A stretch of 64,000 nucleotides of DNA from Symsagittifera roscoffensis. Lineage: Eukaryota; Xenacoelomorpha; Acoela; Convolutidae. Every line of letters begins with the position of its first letter. Within the stretch, counting starts at the first letter, position 1. This document shows, piece after piece, positions 28,664 through 40,000 of the stretch. The DNA is taken from contig NC_087065.1 of NCBI RefSeq assembly GCF_963678635.1, forward strand, positions 53,695,858 to 53,759,857. Direction: 5' to 3'. Position numbers and translations under genes: made by a program. Below the pieces are notes generated by a model. It was not told the DNA's origin and searched no databases. It saw only the letters and a list, made by a program, of their open reading frames with translations.

Positions 28664-31600
28664 TTGAAAACGATGTTGGCCACACACTTCACCCTGTCAC
28701 TTGACCAGGTACCCACGCCCGATGATTTGCGTATGAAGTCACGCGAGTATTTACTCATAAAACCGAGGGCGCAAAACCGTTACAGCAATTATGGTAACTA
28801 CAGCGGGACTAACACTGGTGCGAACTCCAGTTGGTACAAACCTCGCGATGACATGGATAAGAGGAGGTCTTGTGCGAATTGTGGTTCGATGGACCATCAC
28901 GTTTCCGCGTGTTCTGCATACAAACAGAACATGAAGGCAAAAGGATACTTTCTCGACGACGTCGACGCGACCGACGAGGATCACGAAGAGTACGTCAGAG
29001 GGCTCATCATGAAATATGGTCTGAGGTGCTTCTTCTGTAATTTGGAAGGACACTTCAAATCGGATTGCATTCAGTTTTGGGATGCAGCGGCGGACGCGAA
29101 ACACCCCCGCCACGAAGATGCACTTTCAGGCGTCAAGGCCAGTCGAGCACGTCTGATGAACGAGGCCGAGTCTCGGAGAAAAGAGACGACACCAAGCACC
29201 TTTACGACTAAGAAGGTGAAGACCTTGCCTGACGAGATGATAGCCTCGAACCTGGAGGCAGAGTCGGCCGGCCCACTCAAAGTAGATTATGGTTTGGCGG
29301 CAAGGACAGCGTTACAGAATGTCAAACAGGAGCTAGCCACGAAAGAAGTGGAGCAATGGGTAAGGTCGGAACTGGAGAGCACAGATCTTTGGGAAAATTT
29401 TAATATTCTGGGTAAAACGACGGAAAAAGAAGACAAAGAGGAACCCAGGAAGCAGGGACTAAAACTGAACGTTATATCTGGTAGAACTTTCGGCATGACG
29501 AAGGAAGGGACAAAGATAATGTCCATTATCTCAGTCGCAGGACACCAGGTGGTCAAGAACTTGAGTGAACCATCCGAGGTTACACTAGTCCACCTGGACA
29601 TTTATGCAGACTACCTGAGGGAGAAAGATCCCAAGCTGGACTCCAGGGCAGTGCGAGTGCTACTCACGACAGGAGGTCCGAGGCTGATGAGAGTGGATGG
29701 ACATTACATTGAGGTCCATGGCCCATATCCAATTCTGATGAATGTAGACGGCATCAACATCTCCACAAAAGCTCACGTAACTGATGCGAGTGATCAGGTA
29801 GGCCGGATATACATTGGCCAAGAAGAGCTGAAGGTGCGACGAATCGGACACAATGCCATGCTTGAACAGGATGCGGTCCACATAGGTTGCGAAGCCGATC
29901 TGGCAGCACATGTGCTAGATGTGCAGGGCAGACAACTTTCAGTGAAAGGACTGTTAGACACGGGTGCAGTGGTCAGTGTCATGCCAGTCAAAACCTGGAC
30001 TGACATGGGCTTTGACAGGTCGGATCTGATACCGACAAACATAAGACTGGCAGCTGCCAATCAGGGAGCAATCTATGTGGCAGGACGGACCCCTATCATA
30101 TCACTGCATCTTGGGGGAAGATATCTTTGGATGAGCTTCCTGGTGGTGGAAAATTTGGACGAATCCGATCAATTCATCCTGGGAAGGGATTTCGTACGCA
30201 ACTTTGATGTCACGATCGACCTCAATGACGGGTTGATCAGGATCAAAGATCCGGAGAGGAAGTATGAAAAAAAACCTCTTAATAAGATCTTAATAAGCCA
30301 GGCTAAGGTGCCAATTTTTCTAGATCGAAAAGTGAGATTGAAACCAAACCAAGCCGTGGTAGCGACGTTTGGGATGAGGAATCTAAATAAACTCAGAAAT
30401 GAAAGACAGGTATGTCTGGTACCAAATCCAAACAGTAAGAGCTCGGCTATTTTAGGAAGAAGTTTCTCACTCACTCAGAGTGGACTGTGTGTGAGTGTGT
30501 TGTTGAACACAGAAGCAACAACATTGACAATACAGAGGGGAAAGAAACTTGGCTACGCATTGCCTCTGAACACAGACTTTCAGAGTGTGGAGAATTTGAA
30601 AAAGTTTGATGTAACTACATGTCCCTTGCATGCGAACCAAGAATGTATACTGAAGAGATTAAATGAATTGAAATCTTCTAGGAAGTTGTTTTCAATGAAG
30701 TCGGAATCAGATGATGGGTTGTCTAGTTGTTCGAATTTTTTTGAGAGACCGACAGAAACAGATTTAGCAGCGTATAAACCGGTACTACCTGAGATAGAAC
30801 ATTTGAAGGGTAAAATATCAGACAAGGAACTAGGTTCGCTCAGGGCGGTGCTAAGTCGGAATGCAGACGTTTTTTCAAAACATAAGGCCGACATAGGTTG
30901 CTGTAATTTTGTAGAGCACGAGATTGAGATAGAAGAGGGCTCGGTACCTCATAGGGAAGGGGCGAGAAGAATGACCCCTCACAAGTCAGAAGCGTGCAGG
31001 AAGGAAGTCGAGATGTTAATGGAGTATGACATGATCGAGCCGTCGAAGTCCCCGTGGGCTTGTGGCGTGGTCATGGCGAAAAAGAAAGGGGCGCAACTCA
31101 GGTTTTGTTGTGATTTCCGTTATCTGAACGCAGTGACTATAAAGGAAGCATACCCGATTCCCCGCATCGATGAGGGCCTATCCAAGCTGGGAGACGCGAA
31201 GTTCTTCACGACGTTAGATTTGGGCTCTGCGTTCTGGCAAGTGCCTTTCCGAAAGCAAGATCGTGAAAAAACGGGCTTCGCGTGCGAGCTGGGATTGTTC
31301 CAGTGGAAGAGGATGCCGTTCGGATTGTGCAACGCAACGGCCACATTCCAGCGACTGATGGCCCAGGAACTCACGAGCGTGACTAAGAAATACGGGAATC
31401 TCATCATGTGTTATGTCGATGATGTCGTGATTGCAACACCAACCTTAGAGGACCACATAGAGAGGTTGGATGAGGTGTTTTCTTGCATGAAGCAGGCGGG
31501 CCTGAAATGTAAACCCTCTAAGTGTGAAATCCTCAGAGACTCCATAAAGTATCTGGGCCGCCTGGTGGATAAGCATGGAGTGAGACCAGATCCTGAAGCG

Positions 31601-32473
31601 GTCGAAGCGGTGTTGACCTGGAAGGCACCTAAAACAGATACACAACTGATGAATTTTTTGGGATTTGCTAATTATTATCGAGAATTCATCAAGGGGTATG
31701 CTGACAAAATATACCCCATGCAGCGGTTGATGAGAAACAAGGGCAAAAAGTTCACTTGGACTGATGAGGCACAAGTTTCATTTGAGAACATCAAACGTGA
31801 ACTTTGCGTGGCACCGGTCCTCGGCATGCCAACAGAGAAGGGGATGTTCGTGCTGGACACGGATGCATCGGTGGTTGCGATATCGGGCATACTTCACCTG
31901 GAGCAGAAGTGGAACGGGAGATCGGTTCTCTGTCCGATAGCCTACGGGAGTAAGGTTCTGAGTGATACTGAGATGAAGTACGGCGCACCAAAAGCGGAGA
32001 TGTTCGCGGTGATCACTTTCGTGGAAAAATACAGGGCCTACTTGGGGAGTGCTTCCTTCAAGTTACGTGCGGATAATCGTGCCCTTGCCTGGCTGAAAAC
32101 CTATTCGATGGACCAAAGTTATATTGGTCGTTGGATCGTGCGCCTAGATGGATACCACATGATCATAGAGCACCGTACCCGTGATAAGCACCAGAACGCA
32201 GATAGCCTCAGTAAAAAGACAGAATTCTATGAGCGCCTCGAGGAGAAGCAGGCTAACCAATCGGAAATCAAAGACGGGTTTTCATTTCTGGACAAGGAAA
32301 CCTACGACAAACTGCCACTTACTAGGTGGTTAGACAAGTCAGGGCATCCTATACCTCGACACCCTGACCTTCCAGTGGAGACGGCTAGAACTTACCAGGC
32401 TGGGTATAAACAGCATGGCTCTTTTGAACAGGACGGTGAACGTGACGCCGGACGTCATGGGGAAGCTCCGTGA
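28664..32473 (+). CDS. pol: Gag zinc knuckles, protease, RT and RNase H of element B in one frame
   Basis: A 1269-codon open frame whose opening TTG is only the first start-like codon after a break; the true frame enters from gag. It carries two complete CCHC knuckles (CANCGSMDHHVSAC and CFFCNLEGHFKSDC), then a Lys/Glu-rich linker, protease (LLDTGA at 29954-29971, FILGRDF later), RT with YVDDV (31412-31426) and RNase H (LDTDAS, DNRAL). That gag knuckles, PR and RT share one frame without a stop shows that this lineage makes gag and pol as one polyprotein. The last ~25 residues are out of frame relative to A; the homologous spacer continues from about 32415. Confidence 0.88.
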   Translation: MKTMLATHFTLSLDQVPTPDDLRMKSREYLLIKPRAQNRYSNYGNYSGTNTGANSSWYKPRDDMDKRRSCANCGSMDHHVSACSAYKQNMKAKGYFLDDVDATDEDHEEYVRGLIMKYGLRCFFCNLEGHFKSDCIQFWDAAADAKHPRHEDALSGVKASRARLMNEAESRRKETTPSTFTTKKVKTLPDEMIASNLEAESAGPLKVDYGLAARTALQNVKQELATKEVEQWVRSELESTDLWENFNILGKTTEKEDKEEPRKQGLKLNVISGRTFGMTKEGTKIMSIISVAGHQVVKNLSEPSEVTLVHLDIYADYLREKDPKLDSRAVRVLLTTGGPRLMRVDGHYIEVHGPYPILMNVDGINISTKAHVTDASDQVGRIYIGQEELKVRRIGHNAMLEQDAVHIGCEADLAAHVLDVQGRQLSVKGLLDTGAVVSVMPVKTWTDMGFDRSDLIPTNIRLAAANQGAIYVAGRTPIISLHLGGRYLWMSFLVVENLDESDQFILGRDFVRNFDVTIDLNDGLIRIKDPERKYEKKPLNKILISQAKVPIFLDRKVRLKPNQAVVATFGMRNLNKLRNERQVCLVPNPNSKSSAILGRSFSLTQSGLCVSVLLNTEATTLTIQRGKKLGYALPLNTDFQSVENLKKFDVTTCPLHANQECILKRLNELKSSRKLFSMKSESDDGLSSCSNFFERPTETDLAAYKPVLPEIEHLKGKISDKELGSLRAVLSRNADVFSKHKADIGCCNFVEHEIEIEEGSVPHREGARRMTPHKSEACRKEVEMLMEYDMIEPSKSPWACGVVMAKKKGAQLRFCCDFRYLNAVTIKEAYPIPRIDEGLSKLGDAKFFTTLDLGSAFWQVPFRKQDREKTGFACELGLFQWKRMPFGLCNATATFQRLMAQELTSVTKKYGNLIMCYVDDVVIATPTLEDHIERLDEVFSCMKQAGLKCKPSKCEILRDSIKYLGRLVDKHGVRPDPEAVEAVLTWKAPKTDTQLMNFLGFANYYREFIKGYADKIYPMQRLMRNKGKKFTWTDEAQVSFENIKRELCVAPVLGMPTEKGMFVLDTDASVVAISGILHLEQKWNGRSVLCPIAYGSKVLSDTEMKYGAPKAEMFAVITFVEKYRAYLGSASFKLRADNRALAWLKTYSMDQSYIGRWIVRLDGYHMIIEHRTRDKHQNADSLSKKTEFYERLEEKQANQSEIKDGFSFLDKETYDKLPLTRWLDKSGHPIPRHPDLPVETARTYQAGYKQHGSFEQDGERDAGRHGEAP

Positions 32474-33341
32474 CTTGTTGGACAGGGAAGTGGATAGGCA
32501 TGATCGTGATTGGATGGAGACCATGCAGCGGTTGACTGTCACTGAGAGAACAGAGACGAGGCCAGTGTCAATTCGCAGCCGAGGTGTTGAACGGGATTGT
32601 AGGTCGACAGTCAACCAGCTGGTGAGCTCAATGCCGAAGGAGGTCTTGTTGAGAACTTCGTTCACTGAACATGGGACACTGAATCAGACCCATGCCACTG
32701 AAGAAGTCAGGGTCAAGTCGAGATCTAGCTTCACGAGGAAAGTGCATTTCACGGATGCAAGAGAAGAATACGAGCCGAGCTCAGATTGTTCGTCCGGGGA
32801 CGAGACAATGTCCGGGAAGTCTGATACCTTCGAGCCCGTCAAGGACGACTTGTCCGAGGAGTCTGACACCTTTGAGCCCGTACAGGACGACCTGTCCGGG
32901 GAGAGGTTGTTTAGACAACTGAGGGATAGAATGTTGTCCGGGGAGTCGGATTCGAGGCAACCGAGGGACAGAGTTTTGTCCGGGGAGTCGAGAAACATCT
33001 CAGACAACTTGGAATATGATGTTGGGGAATCAGTCGGCTCAAGTGATGACTCGAGGCCCCAGTCCTGGGACAACACATCTGAAACAACTTCCAATTCCGA
33101 TATATCGGAGATCGCGATCCACTCCTTGTTGGTAGACTGGAAGCAGCGCGGGCTGGACCGAGAAATGCATCAGGATCCAGACAGGGACAGGTACACCTCA
33201 GATGAAGAGGGCACTGTGGTAGACAATGCCGCGGATGAGCTCGAGCTGATAGCAGTTTCGAAACGCCCCACCAGATTACTACCACACTGTACAGTCGTCC
33301 GTATAATCTGGAGCCATCCGTTCAGGAAGCAACACCCTTGA
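32415..33341 (+). pseudogene. Spacer between RNase H and integrase, element B
   Basis: A 308-codon frame corresponding to the acidic spacer of A pol (residues ~660-1000). It contains an internal peptide repeat (SDTFEPV-DDLS twice, then LSGES-type units), produced at DNA level by repeats including the 12-mer TTGTCCGGGGAG (32934-32945 and 32976-32987). The N-terminal extension of the integrase continues in the next frame (33338 onward). Confidence 0.6.
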
Positions 33342-34246
33342 AGAAGATATGGTGTGTTAAGTTGATGGACGATGCTCATGCTCCGGAAATAATGAGTAGG
33401 CAAATGAACGTGGTAAAGACGTATTTGAAAGCCAGGTACAGGCTGTCGGATCTCCTAAGAGCTCAACGAAATGATAGATTGACGAGAAGTCTGAAGAGAT
33501 GGATCGAGAATGGAGCACCTGACAAGGGAGACTTGGAAGAAGACAGCTACAAGATCTTGAAGCAATTCTACCTGAAGAGAAAAGACTTGTTGTACCTGAA
33601 CAAGGACGGAATCGTAGCCTGTAAACGTAAAGAGGAGGACAAGGTCCTTTATAAATACAATTCGATAGTGTTACCACAGTTGTACCAGACCGAATTGCTC
33701 TTTCGTTCACATGATCAGATGGGCCATCAAGGCGTGGACAAAGTGTACAACAGGATACAGAAACGATTCGAATGGCCGGGATTGAAGAAGGCTTGTGAGA
33801 AGTGGATCGTCGCGTGCCTTTCATGTCAACAGGCGAAGGATCCCAGGAAACTAAGGTTCCCCCTACAGTCAATAGAGTCGTCGGGATTCAACGAAGTGGT
33901 GCAAATTGATCATCAGAAGATCTGCATGACAGCAACGGGCTATAATCAGGTGCTGGTAATGATCGACCATTTTAAGAAATATGCGGAGGCAGCACCCTGC
34001 ATGACAGCATCGGCGGAAGAAACATGCGATCATTTGATAAATGTGTGGATAGCGAGGCATGGCTGCCCCATCACATTCCAATCGGACAATGGCAAAACAT
34101 TCGTGGGTGATCTCACGAAGGAGTTAATGAAAAGGTCGCAGGTCCCACTCGACCACTTATCACCCGCAAACGAATGGCCTAGTCGAGAGGCAAAATCTCA
34201 CACTGGTATCCATGCTGAGAGTCTTTTGCTCACGCTACATGGATGA
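33338..34246 (+). pseudogene. Integrase of element B, HHCC and catalytic core (broken)
   Basis: Zinc-binding region RSHDQMGHQG to CLSC, first catalytic Asp in QIDHQK, second in SDNGKTF. Past this point small indels scramble the segment that carries the catalytic Glu in A (NGLVERQN); only an out-of-frame trace remains near 34160-34195. This copy cannot encode an active integrase. Confidence 0.8.
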
Positions 34247-34715
34247 CTGGGACAAGCACTTGCCGCAAGTGATGGGTGCTTACAACAGCACGGAGCATTC
34301 CACCACGGGAATAAGTCCGCACATGATGCTAACGGGTCACGAAAAAGCGCTTCCATTGGCGTTTTTCTACCTGAATATGAAGGGAAGAGAACAGCACCGC
34401 AAACGTACGTGCAGGATGTAATTAGAAGACAGCAGGACCTCAATGACTTATGCAGGAGGAACACGCAACAGGCGCAAATTAGACAAAAAAGGAGGTTTGA
34501 TAAAAACGACCGCCGATGCAAAAGCCTACTCAGTTGGCGACTACGTCTGGGTGTTCCAGGAAGTGGTTCCACCAAAAGGAACCAAGAAATTATTAAAGAA
34601 ATGGCGTGGTCCCTTTCAAATAACAGAGGAGCTCAATACGAAAACATCAAACCACACTATGCCTCGTCAGAGGACTGGTGCATCCCAGCGGACATGCAAG
34701 AGGGAGACTATTTGA
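34212..34715 (+). pseudogene. Integrase C-terminal region of element B, fragmented
   Basis: Three overlapping frames (34212-34421, 34409-34804 and 34443-34715) carry pieces homologous to A pol after the catalytic Glu: AYNSTEHSTTGISP, a Lys/Gln-rich helix, and VWVFQEVVPPKGTKKLLKKW with WRGPFQI, the GPY/F-like motif. Confidence 0.7.
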
Positions 34716-34764
34716 TAGTGGATCCCGCTTGTGAGGTGAATGAAAGGCGTACGACGGGATTGAG

Positions 34765-35994
34765 GTGGTGGACGATTGCGACCTACCACTGGATCTGGAG
34801 TTGACCGAGCGATTAGAGGTGGACGATGAAACTCTACCTTATGCCGAGGAAGACTGGGACTGCCCGGAACAAATTGAATTTGACAAAGGAATACAGCCTG
34901 ACTTTCCTCACACCATGGAAACACGCCAGAGCAAGAGAGGAAAAAACAAGAAGAAATACAGTCCGTACGGCGAGGATTTCGTCATAGACAGGATAGTTGT
35001 AAGTGATATGATGGACTCGCTGGTAGGACTGGACAAAGTGGCGGTGCTAGAAGAAATCGACTTGGTGAATAACATGGATCAGGATTGGATCGACGATCGA
35101 TCAGAACCGGAAGTGGAGTTCGAACCAGAAGCGGAACAGACTCATGAGCAAGAACTAACGAACTTGCGGATGCTTGAATGGCTCCATGATCTGCCGACAG
35201 ATCCAAAAGAGACAATACTGACGATTCAGGACGTCGATAGAGACGGCATCAAATACGTCAGTCATGACAATACCGAGTCCAACTGGGTCGCCCCAGATGG
35301 TCCTCTACGTGTTCCACAATCCAACCTCGATCTGCTAGACTTTGGGCGATCGAAAGGGACGTCGATGGATATTTTTGTCCGAGGAGTGGGGGTAGGACTC
35401 ACCCACACCAAAAACCTGATCATAAAAAAATTGAAATCGGCAAGAGAAATCGGAGAACTAGAGACAGAAGGCGAGAATGCTAAAAAACCAGCTTTCGGAC
35501 GAATTTTTGAATCTTATTTTGACCTACCGAGCCATTATTCAAACATTATTGTCATAACGGACAGCGATTTTTTACTCACGGAACGTACATGCGCTATAGC
35601 GATAACCGCAGACGTAAGCTTCAAAACAGCACTAGCGGCTGATTTTAAAAGAGAGTATAAGAATATCGAGTTTTTATGGAAACAGAGGCCTGGTGTGGGA
35701 GGGATGATAGCGCTGCCCCCTGTTGCATCACAGATACCGGGGAAATACTTGTGCTTCCTGGTTAATAAGGCCACTGATAGGCAACACGTAGATCCAGAGA
35801 GCTTGGTATTGGCCTTGACTCGGCTTAGCGATTTTCTGGTTGAGAGAGGAGTGACCTCTCTCTCGTTACCAGTCTATGATCCCAATAGGGGAAAGCTACA
35901 TCCGATAGAGTTGTACGCCCTTGTACACGTGATATTTTCAGAAACTGACATAGAGGTTTACTTACATAAAAAGTACTATATGAGCATATGCTAG
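34765..35994 (+). CDS. Pol C-terminus of element B: acidic linker plus macro-like domain
   Basis: A 409-codon open frame to a natural stop at 35992-35994, collinear with the end of A pol. After an acidic linker come FVRGVGVGLTHT (near-identical to A), then the macro-like domain from about residue 265: VITDSDF, AITAD, GKYLCFLV and LPVYDPNRGKL. This C-terminal domain is better conserved between A and B than the linkers, despite the broken integrase upstream, which argues for past selection. The upstream frame is broken, so the domain is no longer fused to an intact pol here. Confidence 0.75.
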   Translation: MVDDCDLPLDLELTERLEVDDETLPYAEEDWDCPEQIEFDKGIQPDFPHTMETRQSKRGKNKKKYSPYGEDFVIDRIVVSDMMDSLVGLDKVAVLEEIDLVNNMDQDWIDDRSEPEVEFEPEAEQTHEQELTNLRMLEWLHDLPTDPKETILTIQDVDRDGIKYVSHDNTESNWVAPDGPLRVPQSNLDLLDFGRSKGTSMDIFVRGVGVGLTHTKNLIIKKLKSAREIGELETEGENAKKPAFGRIFESYFDLPSHYSNIIVITDSDFLLTERTCAIAITADVSFKTALAADFKREYKNIEFLWKQRPGVGGMIALPPVASQIPGKYLCFLVNKATDRQHVDPESLVLALTRLSDFLVERGVTSLSLPVYDPNRGKLHPIELYALVHVIFSETDIEVYLHKKYYMSIC

Positions 35995-36507
35995 GAGTTG
36001 CATTCGGCGATAAGTGGTTTTTATTAAGTTCACTATATAGAGATTAGGATTGAGTTAGGTTAGCTAGTAGGGATTATGTTTTTAGGTAATAATGTAGATA
36101 TATGATGTTTAGGTGTTATGTTATTGTCAGGGTATGTTTTATGTGATGTTTGTGTCCTGAAAAACCTGGAACACTCCAGGTATTGAAGGTGACAGCGCTC
36201 ATTCGTGTTACCTTGACAAGGTTGAAGGTAGACGATCCACATTGGTGCTAAGTTTTAAATCAGTAACGAAGAAAAATTTCAATGGATCGTTTTTAAAAAA
36301 AATGTGAATGATGTTTTATCCTGAAAATGGGACCGCATGAAATGTTGGTTTTAAGTCGTGACTTGTTTTTTAGATTTTGATTGATCGAATCTTGTTTACT
36401 GAATCAAAGGAAACTTGAAGAAACTTCACGACACGAGAATCAACACGTAGGAGTGGGAAATATACCAGAGTGAACTTGAACGTGAGACGGGAGTAACCTG
36501 GAACCGA
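35995..36507 (+). other. Spacer between pol and ORF6 remnant in element B
   Basis: About 510 bases without ORFs. Contains a perfect short hairpin (CCTGGA-ACAC-TCCAGG, 36165-36180) and the acceptor-like site described separately. In element A the corresponding stretch is followed by ORF4 and ORF5, which are missing here. Confidence 0.55.
36363..36373 (+). promoter_or_regulatory. Splice-acceptor-like site (element B)
   Basis: TTGTTTTTTAG followed by ATTTTGATTG; same position relative to the pol stop as in A and C, where the site ends TTTTCAG followed by AT. Confidence 0.4.
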
Positions 36508-39500
36508 GTGACTTTCATGGAGAGGACATGGGACGTGATACGTAGATACGGGACGCAGTCCAAAATGAAGGTGGGACTAAACCAACCCATCATGCGCGAG
36601 GTTCTGGAGAAAATAGTGAACTCTGTAGAGTCTGATGTTCTGACCGAGTCAGTTACAGAGGACAGTGCCGATGATCAGCAGATCACGAGAAAGTTACCCG
36701 TCAGACGAGCTAAGAAAAGGCTGAAGCGGTTAAAGAGAAAGACCGGAAGCAGAGCCGTGAACCAGAAAGTGGTGAGGTCAAAAGCCAGCACAGTGGTGGC
36801 CTCCTTGGCAGGAGTAGCTCGTTCAAGCGAAAATGGGCAAGGAGATGGTGCAATGCTTGCCTGGGAGAAAAAGAGAACCTGATACCCCCTATGCTATTGG
36901 CAGGTTTGACCACAACGGCCACGAGGTCAAAGAAAAATGCCGGGACTCTGGCGGATACTAAACTGGAAATTGAGGTCATCAGTCAGTGTGGACCTGGAGC
37001 ACCTGATGATTACAAGCCCCCGCGGACCAACATGGCCCGAATGAAGCTGGAGGGACAACTCGACGTGGTCGAGTATAGTCGAATCACTGTACCAGACTCA
37101 GTCCACATGGGAGATCCGGCAGGGGGTTATGTGGAGATGCTGAAGGCGAGGAATTCTGCGAGAGGGCACCTGATGGCTTGGAACGAGAAGCAAGCCATGC
37201 AGGAGTATCTGCGGGAGCTGACGGAGAACTCCAACTTGAGTAGGAAAGAATACGGCACGGTGATGTCCTCGGAAGCAAACGAAGTCGGCCTGGAAAGACT
37301 GCTAGAGATCTCTTGGAGGGCGGCCCTCCAAAGATACTTTGACGAGACGATGCATGCGCCGGCGACGGTGGCAGCATACCTAGCTTATCCATGTACCAGA
37401 ACTGACTTGCAGGTACGATTGGCCTGATGTTTGAAGGGAATTAAGAAGGCGGAGTATGAAGCCAACAATGACTCGAAATCAAAGGAACAGGAACTGGAGT
37501 TGATGGAAGCCCTGCGAATGTTGATTTCTAGAGACGAGTCTGCGATAGCCTGGGCTAAGCGTAAGGATACTCTTTGCTTTGTAGGTTTCGTGGTGGATTG
37601 TATCCCCACTCCTGCATTGGAAGAATGCATAAAGACCATTCGGAAAGGGGGAGTTGATGGTGAAAGAAACTTCCTGAGGGCACTCCTGGAGCTGTATCAG
37701 GACATGCCGCTAGCCATACCAAACAAGGAGTCGAATGATATGGAGAGCTACTGTCGGCTGGAAGAAGTGAGAAGGTATTCCAACAAAGATATGAAAGTGA
37801 GCCGGGAGTTAATCGAAGCAGTCAGGGGACAGAGAGACTATGCAACATTGGGAAAGTTGAAGTCGTTCCAATACGTGTCTGGTATACCGGGTATGGCATA
37901 TAATCCTTTCGTGAATGAGGAAGCCGGGGAAGCGTACTTCGTATGAGCAAGTCATAGTACTTGATTTCTGGGTAGAGCGAGTCAAAGAAACTGGCATGTT
38001 GATGGTGGAACAGCCCAAGCTGGGTATTGTTTTGGAGGAACGAGTGGTCGAACCCTCGGTTCCCGAGCTGAAGGGGCAAGTGAGTTTTGATTGTGGTTCT
38101 TGGGACGGTCCCTTGAAAACCAGCCTAGTAACCATGTGGGAACTCATGAAGCCTTCTTGGTGTCCCCATCCTAACGCCGGTTTAATCTGGGACATGACGG
38201 TGGATATCACGTTAGACCTCGATGATACACCATATGCTGGCCATGAGGATGACGAAGCGGATGAGCAACCCATCCACGGAGCCATCCGAGGAAAGTCCAT
38301 CGAGAAATTGTTGAGGCAAGGCACCTGTTTAGCTCAACATAGTGGGATGGAAGGACATGTTTGCAACTTGGGACACTGCCTGATTACGCTGAGCGAGCAG
38401 CATCGACAACTGGCACGATTGTACGGAAGATTGAGCATGTCGGATAAGAGTGGCATGGAGTTGGTCGCGGACTGTCATGGGGTGACGGATGTAAACTTGA
38501 CCACTGCCTTGGGATTTTGTAGCATGATGAGCACGATAGAATCGCTGGAGCGCCTGGAGCGTGCCCGTGAGCTAGTGACGTCCCTCAGCGTGGAAGTATT
38601 CCTTGGAGCATTGCAGACAGAGCAGAAGATTGGAGGCTGGCGAGAAGCTCTGGAAAATGAAATGAATCTGAAGGATAGTGAAGCCTATCATAGACCTACT
38701 GGTTCAAATAATCTGGTGGGTTCAAGCTCCGCACCATATTGCAATAGTAGGTATCCTACGCACATGGTGGTGATGGATGCGAGGACGCAGCAGGTGTTGA
38801 TTGACCAACTTTTCTCTGTGCCAAAGTGCGTGAGGTTGGCCAGAATGTCGGAGAGGTCATATGATTTGCTGGCGAAGATCTTTTGGGCAGTCCCGAAGAG
38901 ATCTGAAGGCGAGTTGCAAGACGTAGTGGGTGAAGAGTTCATGGGGTTGAACGAAGGTAATGTGAGCGAGTTCCAGAAGCAGAAAGCGAGTGGAGCGTTA
39001 CCCACTGAATTCCCCACCATAGAAGAGAAAGACGATTTGCACAGAATTATGATGAAGGTGGAACCGTTGCTGGGAGCCTCAGGGTATTGGACCCGAAGGA
39101 ACATATTGAGGACCCATGGGGAGTATCCTTGTCACTGCTTGGCGCAGACGTTATGGTACCCCAAACGCGGGAATCTGATGCTAATATGGGACGTGGAGGA
39201 GTTGCCCAATCTACGGGGTTGCCCAATCAGAAGCAACAGGTGTCAATCGTGGTGGTTAGTGCCATGCTGGCAGTGAGGTGGTTGGAGGCTAACGCGGACA
39301 CAAGTGAACAGGAGACGGCCGTGCCGACTCCTGAGCAGCTGAGCAACGTAAAGATGAGCCGCAAATTGGATCTTTTCAGAACCACCTGCAAGGTTCTGAG
39401 AATACCCAAAGCCATTGAAAGAATATGGTCAAGGCAAAGGGTGATGCCTTGGTTCCGTGCAGTGATGACGTCATGGATGTAAGAACGCGCGAAGCGTCAC

Positions 39501-39779
39501 ATGTCGAGGAACACGGAAGCCTATCAATCTTTCCAGCTAGATATAGGACCGGGAGCCTATAGGAGAGCATTCCTGGCGCACAGAAACGTGGTCACCACGG
39601 CGGTGAAGCGAGTAGCTGGAGCGCCTTGTGTAACTGAAGATGAGAAGAAAGAGGTCTTAAGAGCTGACCTAGAACGAAATGTGAGCCTGTGTCTTCACAA
39701 CAGCTTTTGCAGGAACCGGAAGCAAAAGGTGAATGTGGACTTGCTACCTTGTTGCAAACCGAGGCTGTTGGAACAGTAG
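36508..39779 (+). pseudogene. ORF6 remnant of element B
   Basis: Homologous to A ORF6 from its residue ~680 (MERTWDVIRRYG matches KELWDTVVRFG) to near the C-terminus, spread over frames 36508-36882, 36891-37427, 37431-37946, 37915-39276 and 39087-39482. The stop at 37425-37427 is TGA where A has TGG, in frame. A second in-frame stop, TAA at 39480-39482 where A has TAC, is shared by every array copy, with homology continuing after it to 39779. The frame break near 39210 (an insertion around GTTGCCCAATC) is absent from the copies at 42.8 and 49.1 kb. Conserved: KPSWCPHP, the Cys/His cluster near C-N-L-G-H-C, and HGEYPCHCLAQT. Confidence 0.85.
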
Positions 39780-40000
39780 AGTTGGGGCACGGCCTGCAAC
39801 TCCATGGACATGTTGGAAAAAGTCCTAGAAGATAGTGAAGCTGAAGATCAGGATGGAGAAGCAATGGAATGAAGATGATGGAACAAAGAGGATAAGTGGA
39901 GACGTGAACAAGAAAGGAAGAGAAGGAGAGAAAATTTGATTGTCTTTGTGTGTTAAAACTTGAACTAATCAACCAAGTTTGATTATTAAATTTGAGAAGA
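39780..40000 (+). other. 3' UTR of element B, truncated
   Basis: Matches 43400-43605 and then jumps directly into the middle of LTR1. Comparison with 43605-44640 shows that about 1 kb is missing, including the rest of the UTR, the purine-rich tract and the first ~375 bases of LTR1. Confidence 0.75.
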
